This document shows positions 15,770-22,681 of a DNA stretch of 22,969 bases, piece after piece. The stretch comes from a virus, in the IMG/VR virus record IMGVR_UViG_3300048836_000243, positions 1 to 22,969 of that record; one strand, given 5' to 3'. The translations under genes and the position numbers were made by a program. Positions within the stretch are counted from its first letter, which is position 1, and the number at the start of each line of letters is the position of its first letter. Below the pieces are notes generated by a model, which worked only from the letters and a program-made list of their open reading frames with translations, made no database searches and was not told where the DNA came from.

Positions 15770-17298
15770 TGGCCGTCTCGATCACGGGCCCGGCCGGCTC
15801 CCTCGAGCTCGGTGGTTCGGCGGCGCTCGGCACGGAGATCGCGTCAGCGGAGCTTGAGGTGTGGATCACCGAGTCGGGCAGCGGTGCCCGGGTGGCCCAG
15901 ATCCCTGACGAGCACATCGTGTCGTGCCCCTGGTCCGAGACGATGGACGCGATCGGGTCGTCGACGGCCACCCTCACCGTCGACCACTACGGCAAGTTCC
16001 CGGATGACTCGTGGATCGCTGACGAGCTGATCCGGGTGGAGCGGGAGGTGCAGATCTCCTGGGCGGGCCGGGTGATGCACTGGGGTCCGGTCGTGTCGGT
16101 GAAACGCGAGCCGGGTGAGGCGACGATCGAGGCCACGGTGGCCGGCCCCGAGTACTGGCTGGGGTTGCGCCTGGTGGAGGGCGACGAGAGCACCTGGGGC
16201 CGCGAGCAGATCCGGGGCATCAGGACGTGGTCGCCGGCCCTGGACGTGTCGTCCACGGAGTTGGTGGCCCGGGGGTCGTTCTCCTATCGCACCTCGGAGT
16301 GGCGGTTCACCGCCGAGGTGTGGGTGGGTGGGTCGGTCCCCGATGACACGGTGGTGTTGCGGGCTTTCGCCAACCCGGGCGGTATGGACCCCCAGCAGGG
16401 CGACATGGTGTTCGCCCGGGACCTCACCCGTGACACGTGGACCACCGCTGTGATCCACACCACGTTCACGTCGACGTCGGGGGCCGGCGGGGCGCCTCGT
16501 ACCTGGTACATGGGGGTGGGCGGTGGCTTGGCTGGCCCTGATGACGTGGTGGTGCGGGAGGTGTCGGCGCAGGTGTCGCCGACGTCGGTCGGGTTCGACG
16601 AGACCGAGACCGAGGTCGAGTTGGTGCCGGTGTGGGACACGTGGATGGAGGCGGTCGGTCGGATCTCGGATCTGGGGATCTCGGCGTGGATCGACGGCAG
16701 CATCGCCGGGGTGATGGAGGCGTCGTGGCGGCGCCCGGACGTGTCCGCTGCGGAGGCGGCCCGGCAGGTGGTCGACACCGGGTACGGCGAGTGCGACTTC
16801 GGGCTGACGCCGGCGACCCGGGTGTGCCGGTGCTGGGTGCTGCGCGGGGTCGAGCATGACCCGGAGGACCTGACCTTGACCGCTGCCGATGGCGGCCCGG
16901 TCACAGCGTGGGGCACCTTGACGTCAGGGCTCGACACCCCGATCACCGAGTGGGTGGTGGCCAACGACGAGGGGTTCACCGGGTCGTACCACGACACCAC
17001 CCGTTTCGGTGGCCTGAAGCTGCAGGCCTACTCGGCTGCTCCGACCGGCACCGCAGCGAGCGCGCTGAAGGCCCGTGCGGAGCGGCTGGGGTACACGGCG
17101 GTGTCTGCCCTGTCCGAGGAGCTGACGGCGGAGGTTGAGATGAGCTTGGTGGCCTCGTTGTGGGTGGGGGACCGGGTGCAGGTCGTCATCGATGACGGCC
17201 CGACGCAGATCGATGGCCTGTGGAGGGTCCGTTCGAAGTCGGTGGACCCGGCGAAGGCCACGTTCACGGTCGGGTTGGCGCCGTGGGTGGAGCCGTGA
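15769..17298 (+). CDS. tail-tip minor tail protein with inserted carbohydrate-binding-like domain
   Basis: A 509-residue protein. The N-terminal part (ELEVWITESGSGARVAQIPDEHIVSCPWSETMDAIGSS) and the C-terminal part (SALKARAERLGYTAVSALSEELTAEVEMSLVASLWVGDRV, then WRVRSKSVDPAKATFTVGL) resemble baseplate hub (Tal/gp37-like) tail-tip proteins, which often end with this strand pattern. Between about 160 and 290 lies a beta-sandwich-like segment (TELVARGSFSYRTSEWRFTAEVWVGG; RTWYMGVGGGLAGPDDVVVREVSAQV) similar in shape to carbohydrate-binding modules. It may touch the cell wall or capsule. The ATG overlaps the previous stop (TGATG). The stop overlaps the next GTG (GTGA). Confidence 0.7.
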   Translation: MAVSITGPAGSLELGGSAALGTEIASAELEVWITESGSGARVAQIPDEHIVSCPWSETMDAIGSSTATLTVDHYGKFPDDSWIADELIRVEREVQISWAGRVMHWGPVVSVKREPGEATIEATVAGPEYWLGLRLVEGDESTWGREQIRGIRTWSPALDVSSTELVARGSFSYRTSEWRFTAEVWVGGSVPDDTVVLRAFANPGGMDPQQGDMVFARDLTRDTWTTAVIHTTFTSTSGAGGAPRTWYMGVGGGLAGPDDVVVREVSAQVSPTSVGFDETETEVELVPVWDTWMEAVGRISDLGISAWIDGSIAGVMEASWRRPDVSAAEAARQVVDTGYGECDFGLTPATRVCRCWVLRGVEHDPEDLTLTAADGGPVTAWGTLTSGLDTPITEWVVANDEGFTGSYHDTTRFGGLKLQAYSAAPTGTAASALKARAERLGYTAVSALSEELTAEVEMSLVASLWVGDRVQVVIDDGPTQIDGLWRVRSKSVDPAKATFTVGLAPWVEP

Positions 17299-17990
17299 GG
17301 GACCCGGTCGCTGCTGAGACGACGGCCCACGCCCGGCGGCTGTTGTCGTTGGAGCGGAGGCTGCGGGACCTCCGACTGGTCCGCTACTTGCACCAGCTCC
17401 TCGACGTCGACGTCACCTACGGCGACGGCCCCGACGACGTCCAGGACGGTGACGTGCTCACCTACGACGACGAAGCCAAGAAGTGGGTGGCTGCCGCCGG
17501 CGGCGCCGGCTCGCGCGGCTTCTCCACGATCTCCTACACCGGCCTGTGGACCAGCGGCGGTGTGTCGGACCTCGAGGTCGAGTGGAATCTGGCATCGGAG
17601 CCGGGGCTGGCGTTGTCTCCATCGTCGGGTGGGTCGCTGCTCGGCTCGGTGCAGGAGGGCGTGGAGGTCACCGCCCCCGGCATCTACATGGTGATCGCCA
17701 CGGTGGCGGCGACGATGGGCGGCGGGTCGGGAACGCCGGGGGTGTCGATCCTGCACACGGGCGCGACCTCCGGGTGGACGATCGACGGTGACGCCGAGAC
17801 GTGCCGTCCACCGATCCACGCAGCGGACACCGGCGACAACGCCGCTGGTGTGCCGCTGCTGTTGCCGCTGGATCCTGAGACACCGGTCGCCATCGACGTG
17901 GACCTGGGCGGCTGCACCGAGGTGCGCTGGCGCCTCCAGGTCGATTGGCGGCATGCCGCAGCGGTCGAGCCAGGAGCGTGTGGCGGCTGA
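17295..17990 (+). CDS. tail fibre-like protein
   Basis: A 231-residue protein. The N-terminus is a short coiled coil (TAHARRLLSLERRLRDLRLVRYLHQLL). Next comes LDVDVTYGDGPDDVQDGDVLTYDDEAKKWVAAAGG, the short repeat-like motif common at the start of phage tail-fibre shafts. A Gly/Ser-rich linker leads to a C-terminal jelly-roll-like domain (FSTISYTGLWTSGG, APGIYMVIATVAATMGGGSG, EVRWRLQVDWRHAAAV). This layout fits a trimeric fibre or tip protein. GTG 17295 overlaps the previous stop (GTGA). The receptor cannot be guessed. Confidence 0.65.
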   Translation: MRDPVAAETTAHARRLLSLERRLRDLRLVRYLHQLLDVDVTYGDGPDDVQDGDVLTYDDEAKKWVAAAGGAGSRGFSTISYTGLWTSGGVSDLEVEWNLASEPGLALSPSSGGSLLGSVQEGVEVTAPGIYMVIATVAATMGGGSGTPGVSILHTGATSGWTIDGDAETCRPPIHAADTGDNAAGVPLLLPLDPETPVAIDVDLGGCTEVRWRLQVDWRHAAAVEPGACGG

Positions 17991-18012
17991 TGAACGTGAA
18001 GGGAACGAGCTG

Positions 18013-20442
18013 ATGGTGACGGTGTCGATCGACCACGAGCTGCCCGGCGGTGCGCCGGCAGCGCGCATGGAAGTCCAGGTGGCGGCCAGGACAGGCCCGG
18101 CCGGCGTAGCGCTCGAGGACCTGGTCGTCGGTCAGACCCGACAACTGCAGCTCGATGCCGCCGGCCACGCGACCGTCGACCTCGACCCGGTCGATGTCGC
18201 TGACGAGCCCATCATCTGGCAGATCCGAGTCGGGAACGTGACCCGCCACCTCGACCTGTCCGCAGCCTCGGGCACGGTGTCGTGGGCCGACCCTTCGGTA
18301 CTGGTGCTGGAGGGCCCGGCCCCCTCCGACTGGGTGCCGGTCCAGGGCCCCCAGGGTGAGCCCGGCGTGGTGGCCGCCTCCGGCCTGGCCGCGTACGACC
18401 CCGAGACCCAGACCGTCGACGTCCCCGCCGAGCCGCTACTGACCCTGCTCGCAGCGGGTGTGGCAGAGGCCGGGCTGCCCGGCTCGGTCGGGCTGCGCCC
18501 CACCGGCCTGGAGGACTGGTGGCCGGTCTACGCCGGCCGGGGCACCGCCCCCGTGAACATCGCTGTCATTGGCGACTCCAAGACCGAGCAGGACTCGGCA
18601 TTCTCTGAGGGCCGAGCGTGGCCTTACCTGTTGGAGCGGGTGCTCAACGGCGGGCTGCCCGACCTGGACGAGCAGTCGGGCTACCGGGCGTCGATCACGG
18701 GCAACGCGCTGGTGCCCGGGTTCACCACGAACGCCGGGGCCGTGAACACGACCTCCACGGCCGGGCGTGGCTCGACCCTCACCGCCGGCCAGACCGCCAC
18801 CCTCACCGCCACGATGGACGGCATCTCGATCGTCTACACCACCTCCCCCGGGGCTGGGTCGATCGAGGTGCGGGACGGGGTCGGGGGCACCCTGCTCGGC
18901 ACGATCGACACGGACGCCGCCGCCAAGTCCGGGCACGTCTGGACCTCCGGCGCCCTCGCGTCCGCCTCCCACACCATCGAGCTGACCTCGGTGGGCACGA
19001 CCGTGGTGGACGGCTGCTACATCCACCAGGGCAGCCGGACGGCCGGCGTGCGTGTCTGGAAGCTGGCCCGCTCCGGCGCCACGAACGCCCAGTTTGTCTC
19101 CACCCCCGCCTGGGGCCTGGACTTCATCGAGAACAACGCCGCCGACCTGGACCTGGTGATCCTCGCCGGGGGCACGAACGACGGGGCATCGTGGGACGCC
19201 GCCACCCGTGACCTGCTCGATGCTGTGCTCGCCACCGGGTACACCGGGCCGGTCGCCCTGCTGATCCCCGAGTTCAACGCGAACCTCCCGATTGCCAACG
19301 ACCACCAGACCCTCGGGCACGCCATCGCCGCCGAGTACGGGCTGGCCGTCATCGACATGGCCCAGGCCATGCTCCGGGGTCACCTGGAGTCGTCCCCCTA
19401 CGCCGGGTTCGGCGTCCACCAGAACGGCGAAGGCCAGTGGCTCTACGCCCGCACGGCCGCCGCTGTCCTGTCCGGGGACCCGTTCGGGACCGACAACCGC
19501 CTCGACCGCATCAGAACCGAGACCTGGCAGAACGGCGCCGACAAGACCGTCATCACGGCGGGGAGCATCACCAACACCGTCGCCGGTGCGACTGCCCTCA
19601 TCAATCACGCCGGGCTGGTCTTGAACTCTGACACCGCCCTTGTCCGGCTGGCCGCTGGCGAACTGCTGGTGGGGTCCGCTCTTGGTGCGCTCTCAGGGAC
19701 CGCTGACGGGCTGGTCGCCGCCAAGTACGCCCGGTTCACCGAGGCCGCATCCGACGCTGCCGCTCAGGCCGCCGACCGCGCCGTTCTGTACACCAAGAAC
19801 GCCGGGGGCCGCTCCCGGCTCTACACCCGCGACGACGTGGGCGTGCGGTCGGTCGCCTACACCGACGACGAACCCACCCCGAACGCACGCGAGTCCGGCG
19901 GCTGGTACTCCCAACTGGGCCTCGTCACCGCCTCCACCGCCCTCGGCATGACCGCCGCCGGGGTGCTCATGGCGATCCCGGCATGGCTCGACGCTGGCGC
20001 CTACGACCGGCTCGGCGTAGCAACCTCCGTTGCGGCCGTGTCCACCTGGCGGCTCGGCGTCTACCCGTCCGACCCGACCACCGGACGCCCCGACGGACAG
20101 ACCCTGCTCATCGACGCGGGCACGGTGAACATGAACGCCACCGCCGGAATCCTGACGACGGGGGCCATCGCGCTCGCCATCGCCACCCCCGGGGTCTACT
20201 GGCTGGTCGCCCTCGTGGACGCCTACACCGCCACGCCGACCGTCTACGGCTGGGCTTCCACGACCGGCACCGCCCAACCGCCACTGAGGGGCGTGCCCCT
20301 TTCGTTCACGTCGGGCGCTACCGCTGCCCGCCACCGCTGCGGCCGCACCGCATCCGGGGTCGCCACCGGGGCCATCCCGGCGACCTGCCCGGCCCTCGGC
20401 TGGACTGACCTCGCCCCCCGTATCGCCGCCCGAGGCACCTGA
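18013..20442 (+). CDS. large tail fibre with SGNH-hydrolase-like domain
   Basis: An 809-residue probable receptor-binding or wall-modifying fibre. Residues 1-105 form a beta-rich attachment domain, followed by a short collagen-like GPQGEPG (112-118). An SGNH/GDSL-like fold spans about 165-485: VIGDSK (Ser189), GGTNDG (Asn389) and GVHQNGEGQ (His469). A beta-sandwich insertion (about 255-345) sits between the first two blocks. The residue three before His469, normally the catalytic Asp, is Phe466. The C-terminal part (about 640-809) looks like one more jelly-roll domain. ATG 18013 has AAGGGA eight bases upstream. GTG 17980, three bases after CAGGAG, is an alternative start that would overlap the previous gene. 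Such enzymes often deacylate surface glycans; the substrate is unknown. Confidence 0.78.
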   Translation: MVTVSIDHELPGGAPAARMEVQVAARTGPAGVALEDLVVGQTRQLQLDAAGHATVDLDPVDVADEPIIWQIRVGNVTRHLDLSAASGTVSWADPSVLVLEGPAPSDWVPVQGPQGEPGVVAASGLAAYDPETQTVDVPAEPLLTLLAAGVAEAGLPGSVGLRPTGLEDWWPVYAGRGTAPVNIAVIGDSKTEQDSAFSEGRAWPYLLERVLNGGLPDLDEQSGYRASITGNALVPGFTTNAGAVNTTSTAGRGSTLTAGQTATLTATMDGISIVYTTSPGAGSIEVRDGVGGTLLGTIDTDAAAKSGHVWTSGALASASHTIELTSVGTTVVDGCYIHQGSRTAGVRVWKLARSGATNAQFVSTPAWGLDFIENNAADLDLVILAGGTNDGASWDAATRDLLDAVLATGYTGPVALLIPEFNANLPIANDHQTLGHAIAAEYGLAVIDMAQAMLRGHLESSPYAGFGVHQNGEGQWLYARTAAAVLSGDPFGTDNRLDRIRTETWQNGADKTVITAGSITNTVAGATALINHAGLVLNSDTALVRLAAGELLVGSALGALSGTADGLVAAKYARFTEAASDAAAQAADRAVLYTKNAGGRSRLYTRDDVGVRSVAYTDDEPTPNARESGGWYSQLGLVTASTALGMTAAGVLMAIPAWLDAGAYDRLGVATSVAAVSTWRLGVYPSDPTTGRPDGQTLLIDAGTVNMNATAGILTTGAIALAIATPGVYWLVALVDAYTATPTVYGWASTTGTAQPPLRGVPLSFTSGATAARHRCGRTASGVATGAIPATCPALGWTDLAPRIAARGT

Positions 20443-20521
20443 TGTTCGGGCACATCGACACGGTGCGATCCTGTCCGTTGACCCGATCGGCGCCGTGCAT
20501 GTGATCGCCACCCAGCCGTAG
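20442..20521 (+). pseudogene. possible 26-codon ORF with a one-base frameshift
   Basis: An ATG overlapping the fibre stop (TGATG, as at other junctions here) opens MFGHIDT. The frame then drifts into an unlikely sequence and ends at a TGA at 20502-20504. If one G were added in the ACGG at 20460-20463, the frame would continue with GAILSVDPIGAVHVIATQP to a TAG at 20519-20521. The corrected peptide has normal composition and a junction typical of this operon, so it is more probably a short real gene, with a mutation or sequencing error, than chance. Function is unknown. Confidence is limited by the short length. Confidence 0.35.
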
Positions 20522-20608
20522 CGCCCCCGCCCGCCTGACTCCGGGCGCCCACCCGACCCCGCTGCGTGGCCGGGGCTGTTCGCCGCGCCCATCGACCTGG
20601 AGGTCACC
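20522..20608 (+). other. gap between the fibre region and the lysis cassette
   Basis: About 87 bases with no ORF. It holds only small GC inverted repeats (for example CCCCG and CGGGG around 20560-20575) and, at its end, the holin-like gene's CCTGGAGGTCACC leader. I see no convincing promoter or terminator. Confidence 0.4.
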
Positions 20609-20848
20609 ATGAACCTGTCCGAGCCCACCCGGGCCTACATCTACCGCGTGCTCGTGGCCGTCGCGGTGCTGGCAGTGGCCTACGGCCGGATCAGCGCCGC
20701 CGAGGTGCCGCTGTGGCTCGAGCTGGCCTCTGCCGTGCTCGGCCTCGGGTCGCTGCTGGCCGCCGGCAACACCTCGACGGTGACCGAGGCGGGCCAGCTG
20801 GTCCGCACCGACAACGGGCCCCGCCCCGACGACGGGATGCAGCCGTGA
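20609..20848 (+). CDS. holin-like membrane protein
   Basis: A 79-residue protein with two predicted membrane helices, about 13-30 (VLVAVAVLAVAYGRIS) and 35-53 (LWLELASAVLGLGSLLAAG), separated by a tight loop. A polar, charged C-terminal tail (RTDNGPRPDDGMQP) follows. Size, topology and the adjacent endolysin gene match small actinophage holins, which permeabilise the membrane to let endolysin reach the wall. A GGAGG in CCTGGAGGTCACC precedes the ATG. The stop overlaps the endolysin start as GTGA, which suggests fixed stoichiometry. An alternative is the antiholin, with the gene at 21597 as the holin. Confidence 0.75.
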   Translation: MNLSEPTRAYIYRVLVAVAVLAVAYGRISAAEVPLWLELASAVLGLGSLLAAGNTSTVTEAGQLVRTDNGPRPDDGMQP

Positions 20849-21600
20849 TCAGCGCCGACATCGAGGCGGTGATCCGCAAGGCTGAGGCCCAGCTCGGCGT
20901 CGTCGAGAAGCCCAGCTACAGCAACCGCACCCCCTACACCGCGTGGTACGGACTCGTCGGCCCCTGGTGCGCCATGTTCGTCTCCTGGGTGTTCCACCAC
21001 GCCGGCCACCCGCTGCCGAAGATCCGCACCACCAAGGGCTTCGCCTACTGCCCAGACATCGTCGCCTGGGCGAAGCGCAACGGCACCTGGCGGCCGAGCT
21101 CCTCGGGCTACACGCCCAAGCGTGGCGATATCGTCCTGTTCGACTTCATCGGCCGCCCCAGCCATGTCGGCATCGTGACCGGGCTGACGAAGGACGGGCG
21201 GGTGGCCACGATCGAGGGCAACACCAACGCCGCCGGGTCCCGGACCGGTGGCGCGGTGATGCGCCACAACCGCTCCCGGCGGGGCTCCACCATCGGCTAC
21301 GTCGAGGTCACGAACAACGCACCGCCCACCACCGGCTCGGGCATCCCCCACGACGTGCTCCGACGGGGCGACACCGGCCCGAAGCCGGCAGCCGTCCAGT
21401 GGACGCTCCGGTTCCTCGGCTTCGTGCTCGCGGTCGACGGCGACTTCGGCGACGAGACCGAACGCCAGGCGCGGGCGTTCCAGCAGGCATGCAAGGACCT
21501 GGGCGCCGATGTGGAGGTCGACGGCCGGTGGGGCCCGCAGACGGCCGCCCTGGCCGAGTGGTGGACGGTGGCGAAGCTCGCCGGGATGAAGGCCGCGTGA
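20845..21600 (+). CDS. endolysin: CHAP amidase/peptidase with peptidoglycan-binding domain
   Basis: A 251-residue lysin without a signal peptide, so export should depend on a holin. The N-terminal CHAP-type domain has WCAMFVSWVFHHAG with catalytic Cys42, a GDIVLFDFIGRPSHVGIVTG segment with His107, and IEGNTN (Glu124/Asn126), the usual third site. From about 165 (PHDVLRRGDTGPKPAAVQWTLRFLG) there is a peptidoglycan-binding-1 domain with the FGDETERQARAFQQ helix and a WGPQTAALAEWW end. It would cleave peptide or amide bonds in the wall at the end of infection. The GTG start overlaps the holin-like gene's TGA, and the stop overlaps the next gene. Length is normal for such two-domain lysins. Confidence 0.88.
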   Translation: MISADIEAVIRKAEAQLGVVEKPSYSNRTPYTAWYGLVGPWCAMFVSWVFHHAGHPLPKIRTTKGFAYCPDIVAWAKRNGTWRPSSSGYTPKRGDIVLFDFIGRPSHVGIVTGLTKDGRVATIEGNTNAAGSRTGGAVMRHNRSRRGSTIGYVEVTNNAPPTTGSGIPHDVLRRGDTGPKPAAVQWTLRFLGFVLAVDGDFGDETERQARAFQQACKDLGADVEVDGRWGPQTAALAEWWTVAKLAGMKAA

Positions 21601-21995
21601 TCCTCGGCGAGGTGGCCGGGCCATGGACGGCGCTCACCGCCGGCATCGGCGCTCTGATGATCCTGTACCTGGTGCAGGTCCGGGGCCGGAAGATCGACAT
21701 CACCCTCGGCCAGGTGAAGGCCAGCGTCGAGGACGTGTCGCGAGCGGTGAACCACCGGCCCGAGGGCGATCCCACCATCTACGAGCTGGTGCGCATCGCC
21801 GCCGACGAGGCCGCCGAGGCGAAGGAGGCCGCCGCCAAGCAGGCCGCACGCACCGACGTGATGGCCGACGACCTGGCCCGCATGGGCACCCTCATGGAGG
21901 CGCTGCAACGCTCCCACGAGCTCCACCTGGCGTGGCACCAGCGCGAGACCGAACGGGCGGTACGGCCTCGCACCGTCGACCAGCGGGGAGGCTGA
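21597..21995 (+). CDS. membrane protein with coiled coil, DUF2746-like, lysis-associated
   Basis: A 132-residue protein with one N-terminal membrane helix (about 9-27, GPWTALTAGIGALMILYLV), a short basic turn (QVRGRKIDITLGQVKASV) and a long charged helix. That helix is Ala/Glu-rich (ADEAAEAKEAAAKQAARTDVM) and ends in RSHELHLAWHQRETERAVRP. The layout, including VNHRPEGDPTIYELV, resembles DUF2746-like proteins that follow lysin genes in actinophages. These are often annotated as holin-like but are not proven. GTG 21597 overlaps the endolysin stop (GTGA). It is the last plus-strand gene before the convergent hairpins. Confidence 0.65.
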   Translation: MILGEVAGPWTALTAGIGALMILYLVQVRGRKIDITLGQVKASVEDVSRAVNHRPEGDPTIYELVRIAADEAAEAKEAAAKQAARTDVMADDLARMGTLMEALQRSHELHLAWHQRETERAVRPRTVDQRGG

Positions 21996-22041
21996 CTCCT
22001 CGAGCTCTGACGACGGCCCGCTCGCCTGTCGTCAACGCGAC

Positions 22042-22084
22042 GCCGCCCCCACCCGCTGGCCCCTGCCGGCCGGGTGGGGGCGGC
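22042..22084 (+). terminator. 14-bp hairpin ending the late operon
   Basis: A perfect 14-bp stem (GCCGCCCCCACCCG and its complement) with a 15-base loop lies 46 bases after the last structural-operon gene. The following bases (TTCGTCGCG) contain only a few Ts, as in many high-GC terminators. It should end the late transcript before the minus-strand gene. Confidence 0.75.
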
Positions 22085-22126
22085 TTCGTCGCGCCCGGCC
22101 TCCGGCGCCGTCTACGGTCCACCGTG

Positions 22127-22165
22127 CCCCCGCCTCCCTCCCCTCCCCCAGGCCGGAGGCGGGGG
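22127..22165 (-). terminator. hairpin ending the minus-strand gene
   Basis: An 11-bp stem (CCCCCGCCTCC/GGAGGCGGGGG) with a 17-base loop sits nine bases beyond the stop of the minus-strand gene. With the hairpin at 22042 it forms a two-sided barrier between convergent transcripts. There is no clear U tract on either strand. Confidence 0.6.
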
Positions 22166-22174
22166 CTCCTCAGA

Positions 22175-22402
22175 TCACAGCGTGCCGGTGTCGTGCACCC
22201 GGGCGTCGAGGGCCTGCTCCACGAGCCGCTGCGCCTCGGCCACCGTGGCGGCCACCCCGACGGGCTCGCCCCACAAGTAGGCGTGCCACCCATCGGCGAA
22301 CTCGACCACCGACCCGAGCAGGAACCGGTCCCGGTCGAAGGCCTGCCAGCCGGGATCACCGGGCCGGGTCTGCTCCCAGTCGAGGGGCTTCGGTGCGCTC
22401 AT
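22175..22402 (-). CDS. lone minus-strand small protein at the prophage end
   Basis: A 75-residue acidic protein, convergent to the late operon and close to the attachment site. It has a Trp-rich N-terminus (KPLDWEQTRPGDPGWQAF), a beta segment (FLLGSVVEFADGWHAYLWGEPVG) and a C-terminal helix (VAATVAEAQRLVEQALDARV). The DGW-AYLWG-ATVAEAQRLVEQAL pattern resembles small single-domain proteins with a beta sheet and one helix that are common in phage and actinobacterial genomes, of unknown function. It is the only minus-strand gene I support. This location is typical of genes expressed during lysogeny. Its ATG directly abuts a perfect inverted repeat (22403-22421), with no Shine-Dalgarno visible, so control by a repressor or RNA fold is possible. 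Confidence 0.68.
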   Translation of the reverse strand: MSAPKPLDWEQTRPGDPGWQAFDRDRFLLGSVVEFADGWHAYLWGEPVGVAATVAEAQRLVEQALDARVHDTGTL

Positions 22403-22421
22403 GGCCGGGTGGTACCCGGCC
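22403..22421 (-). promoter_or_regulatory. perfect inverted repeat abutting a start codon
   Basis: GGCCGGGT-GGT-ACCCGGCC: 8-bp arms around three bases, immediately upstream of the minus-strand ATG. It could be an operator for a dimeric repressor or an RNA hairpin that gates translation start. No ribosome-binding site is seen between it and the ATG. The fold is certain; the role is inference. Confidence 0.55.
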
Positions 22422-22449
22422 GCCGTGACGCCGGGTCTGTGGGCCGCCG

Positions 22450-22480
22450 CGGTCCTCAGTCAGTCCTCAGCAGGTCTCAG
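22450..22480 (+). repeat. three tandem decamers, helically phased, near the attachment site
   Basis: Decamers CGGTCCTCAG (22450), CAGTCCTCAG (22461) and CAGGTCTCAG (22471) lie 11 and 10 bases apart, one DNA turn, all in the same direction. Spacing and position next to the attachment site fit binding sites for an excisionase or an integrase arm domain. No promoter or coding role explains them. Confidence 0.5.
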
Positions 22481-22484
22481 AATG

Positions 22485-22512
22485 GGTCATACGGGGTCAC
22501 CCAGTGTCACCC
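22485..22512 (+). repeat. three tandem GGTCACCC-type repeats at 10-base spacing
   Basis: Octamers GGTCATAC (22485), GGTCACCC (22495) and TGTCACCC (22505) share GTCA at exactly 10-base steps. They differ from the preceding decamer set, so two proteins, or two domains of one protein, may bind side by side. In lambda-type phages integrase arm sites and excisionase sites are arranged like this. Confidence 0.5.
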
Positions 22513-22577
22513 CTGGAACCCTTGTAGCGCAACGATCGGGCCCTGTTTGCCCTGGTCAGAAGGCTGAGGTTCCTGTT

Positions 22578-22619
22578 CTTTGGAGCCGGCTGTCGCAGGT
22601 TCGAGCCCTGCCCCCCGAG
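22578..22619 (+). other. prophage attachment site: 3' half of tRNA-Gln(UUG)
   Basis: This matches tRNA positions 32-73. The anticodon loop is C-T-TTG-G-A (22578-22584, anticodon UUG, Gln). Then come a 3' anticodon stem GCCGG, a variable region CTGTC, a T arm GCAGG-TTCGAGC-CCTGC (22595-22611), an acceptor 3' strand CCCCCGA and discriminator G. The A72-G73 end with an expected U1 is the known signature of tRNA-Gln. The 5' half is absent: the bases before 22578 do not pair with GCCGG (only partly, CTGTT) and no TCGGGGG lies at the right distance. This is what a phage leaves at the distal end after integrating at an anticodon loop. Confidence 0.82.
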
Positions 22620-22666
22620 CCCTGACTCGAGCGTGGCCTCGCTCCCTCGCCCCGTCGCCCGCCCGC

Positions 22667-22672
22667 TACGGT
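22667..22672 (+). promoter_or_regulatory. possible -10 element for a leaderless acyltransferase
   Basis: TACGGT fits the actinobacterial TANNNT -10 pattern and lies nine bases before GTG 22682, with no Shine-Dalgarno between. This is the usual arrangement for leaderless transcripts. No clear -35 is seen. It is a short motif, so it is weak evidence on its own. Confidence 0.3.
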
Positions 22673-22681
22673 TGACCACTC

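Noticed and set aside
22536-22619. A complete tRNA gene at the attachment site
   Set aside because: No 5' acceptor strand TCGGGGG and no D arm lie at the right distance; only positions 32-73 are present.
22401-22625. Plus-strand frame over the attachment region
   Set aside because: It covers the palindrome, phased repeats and tRNA remnant; the translation has no recognisable feature.
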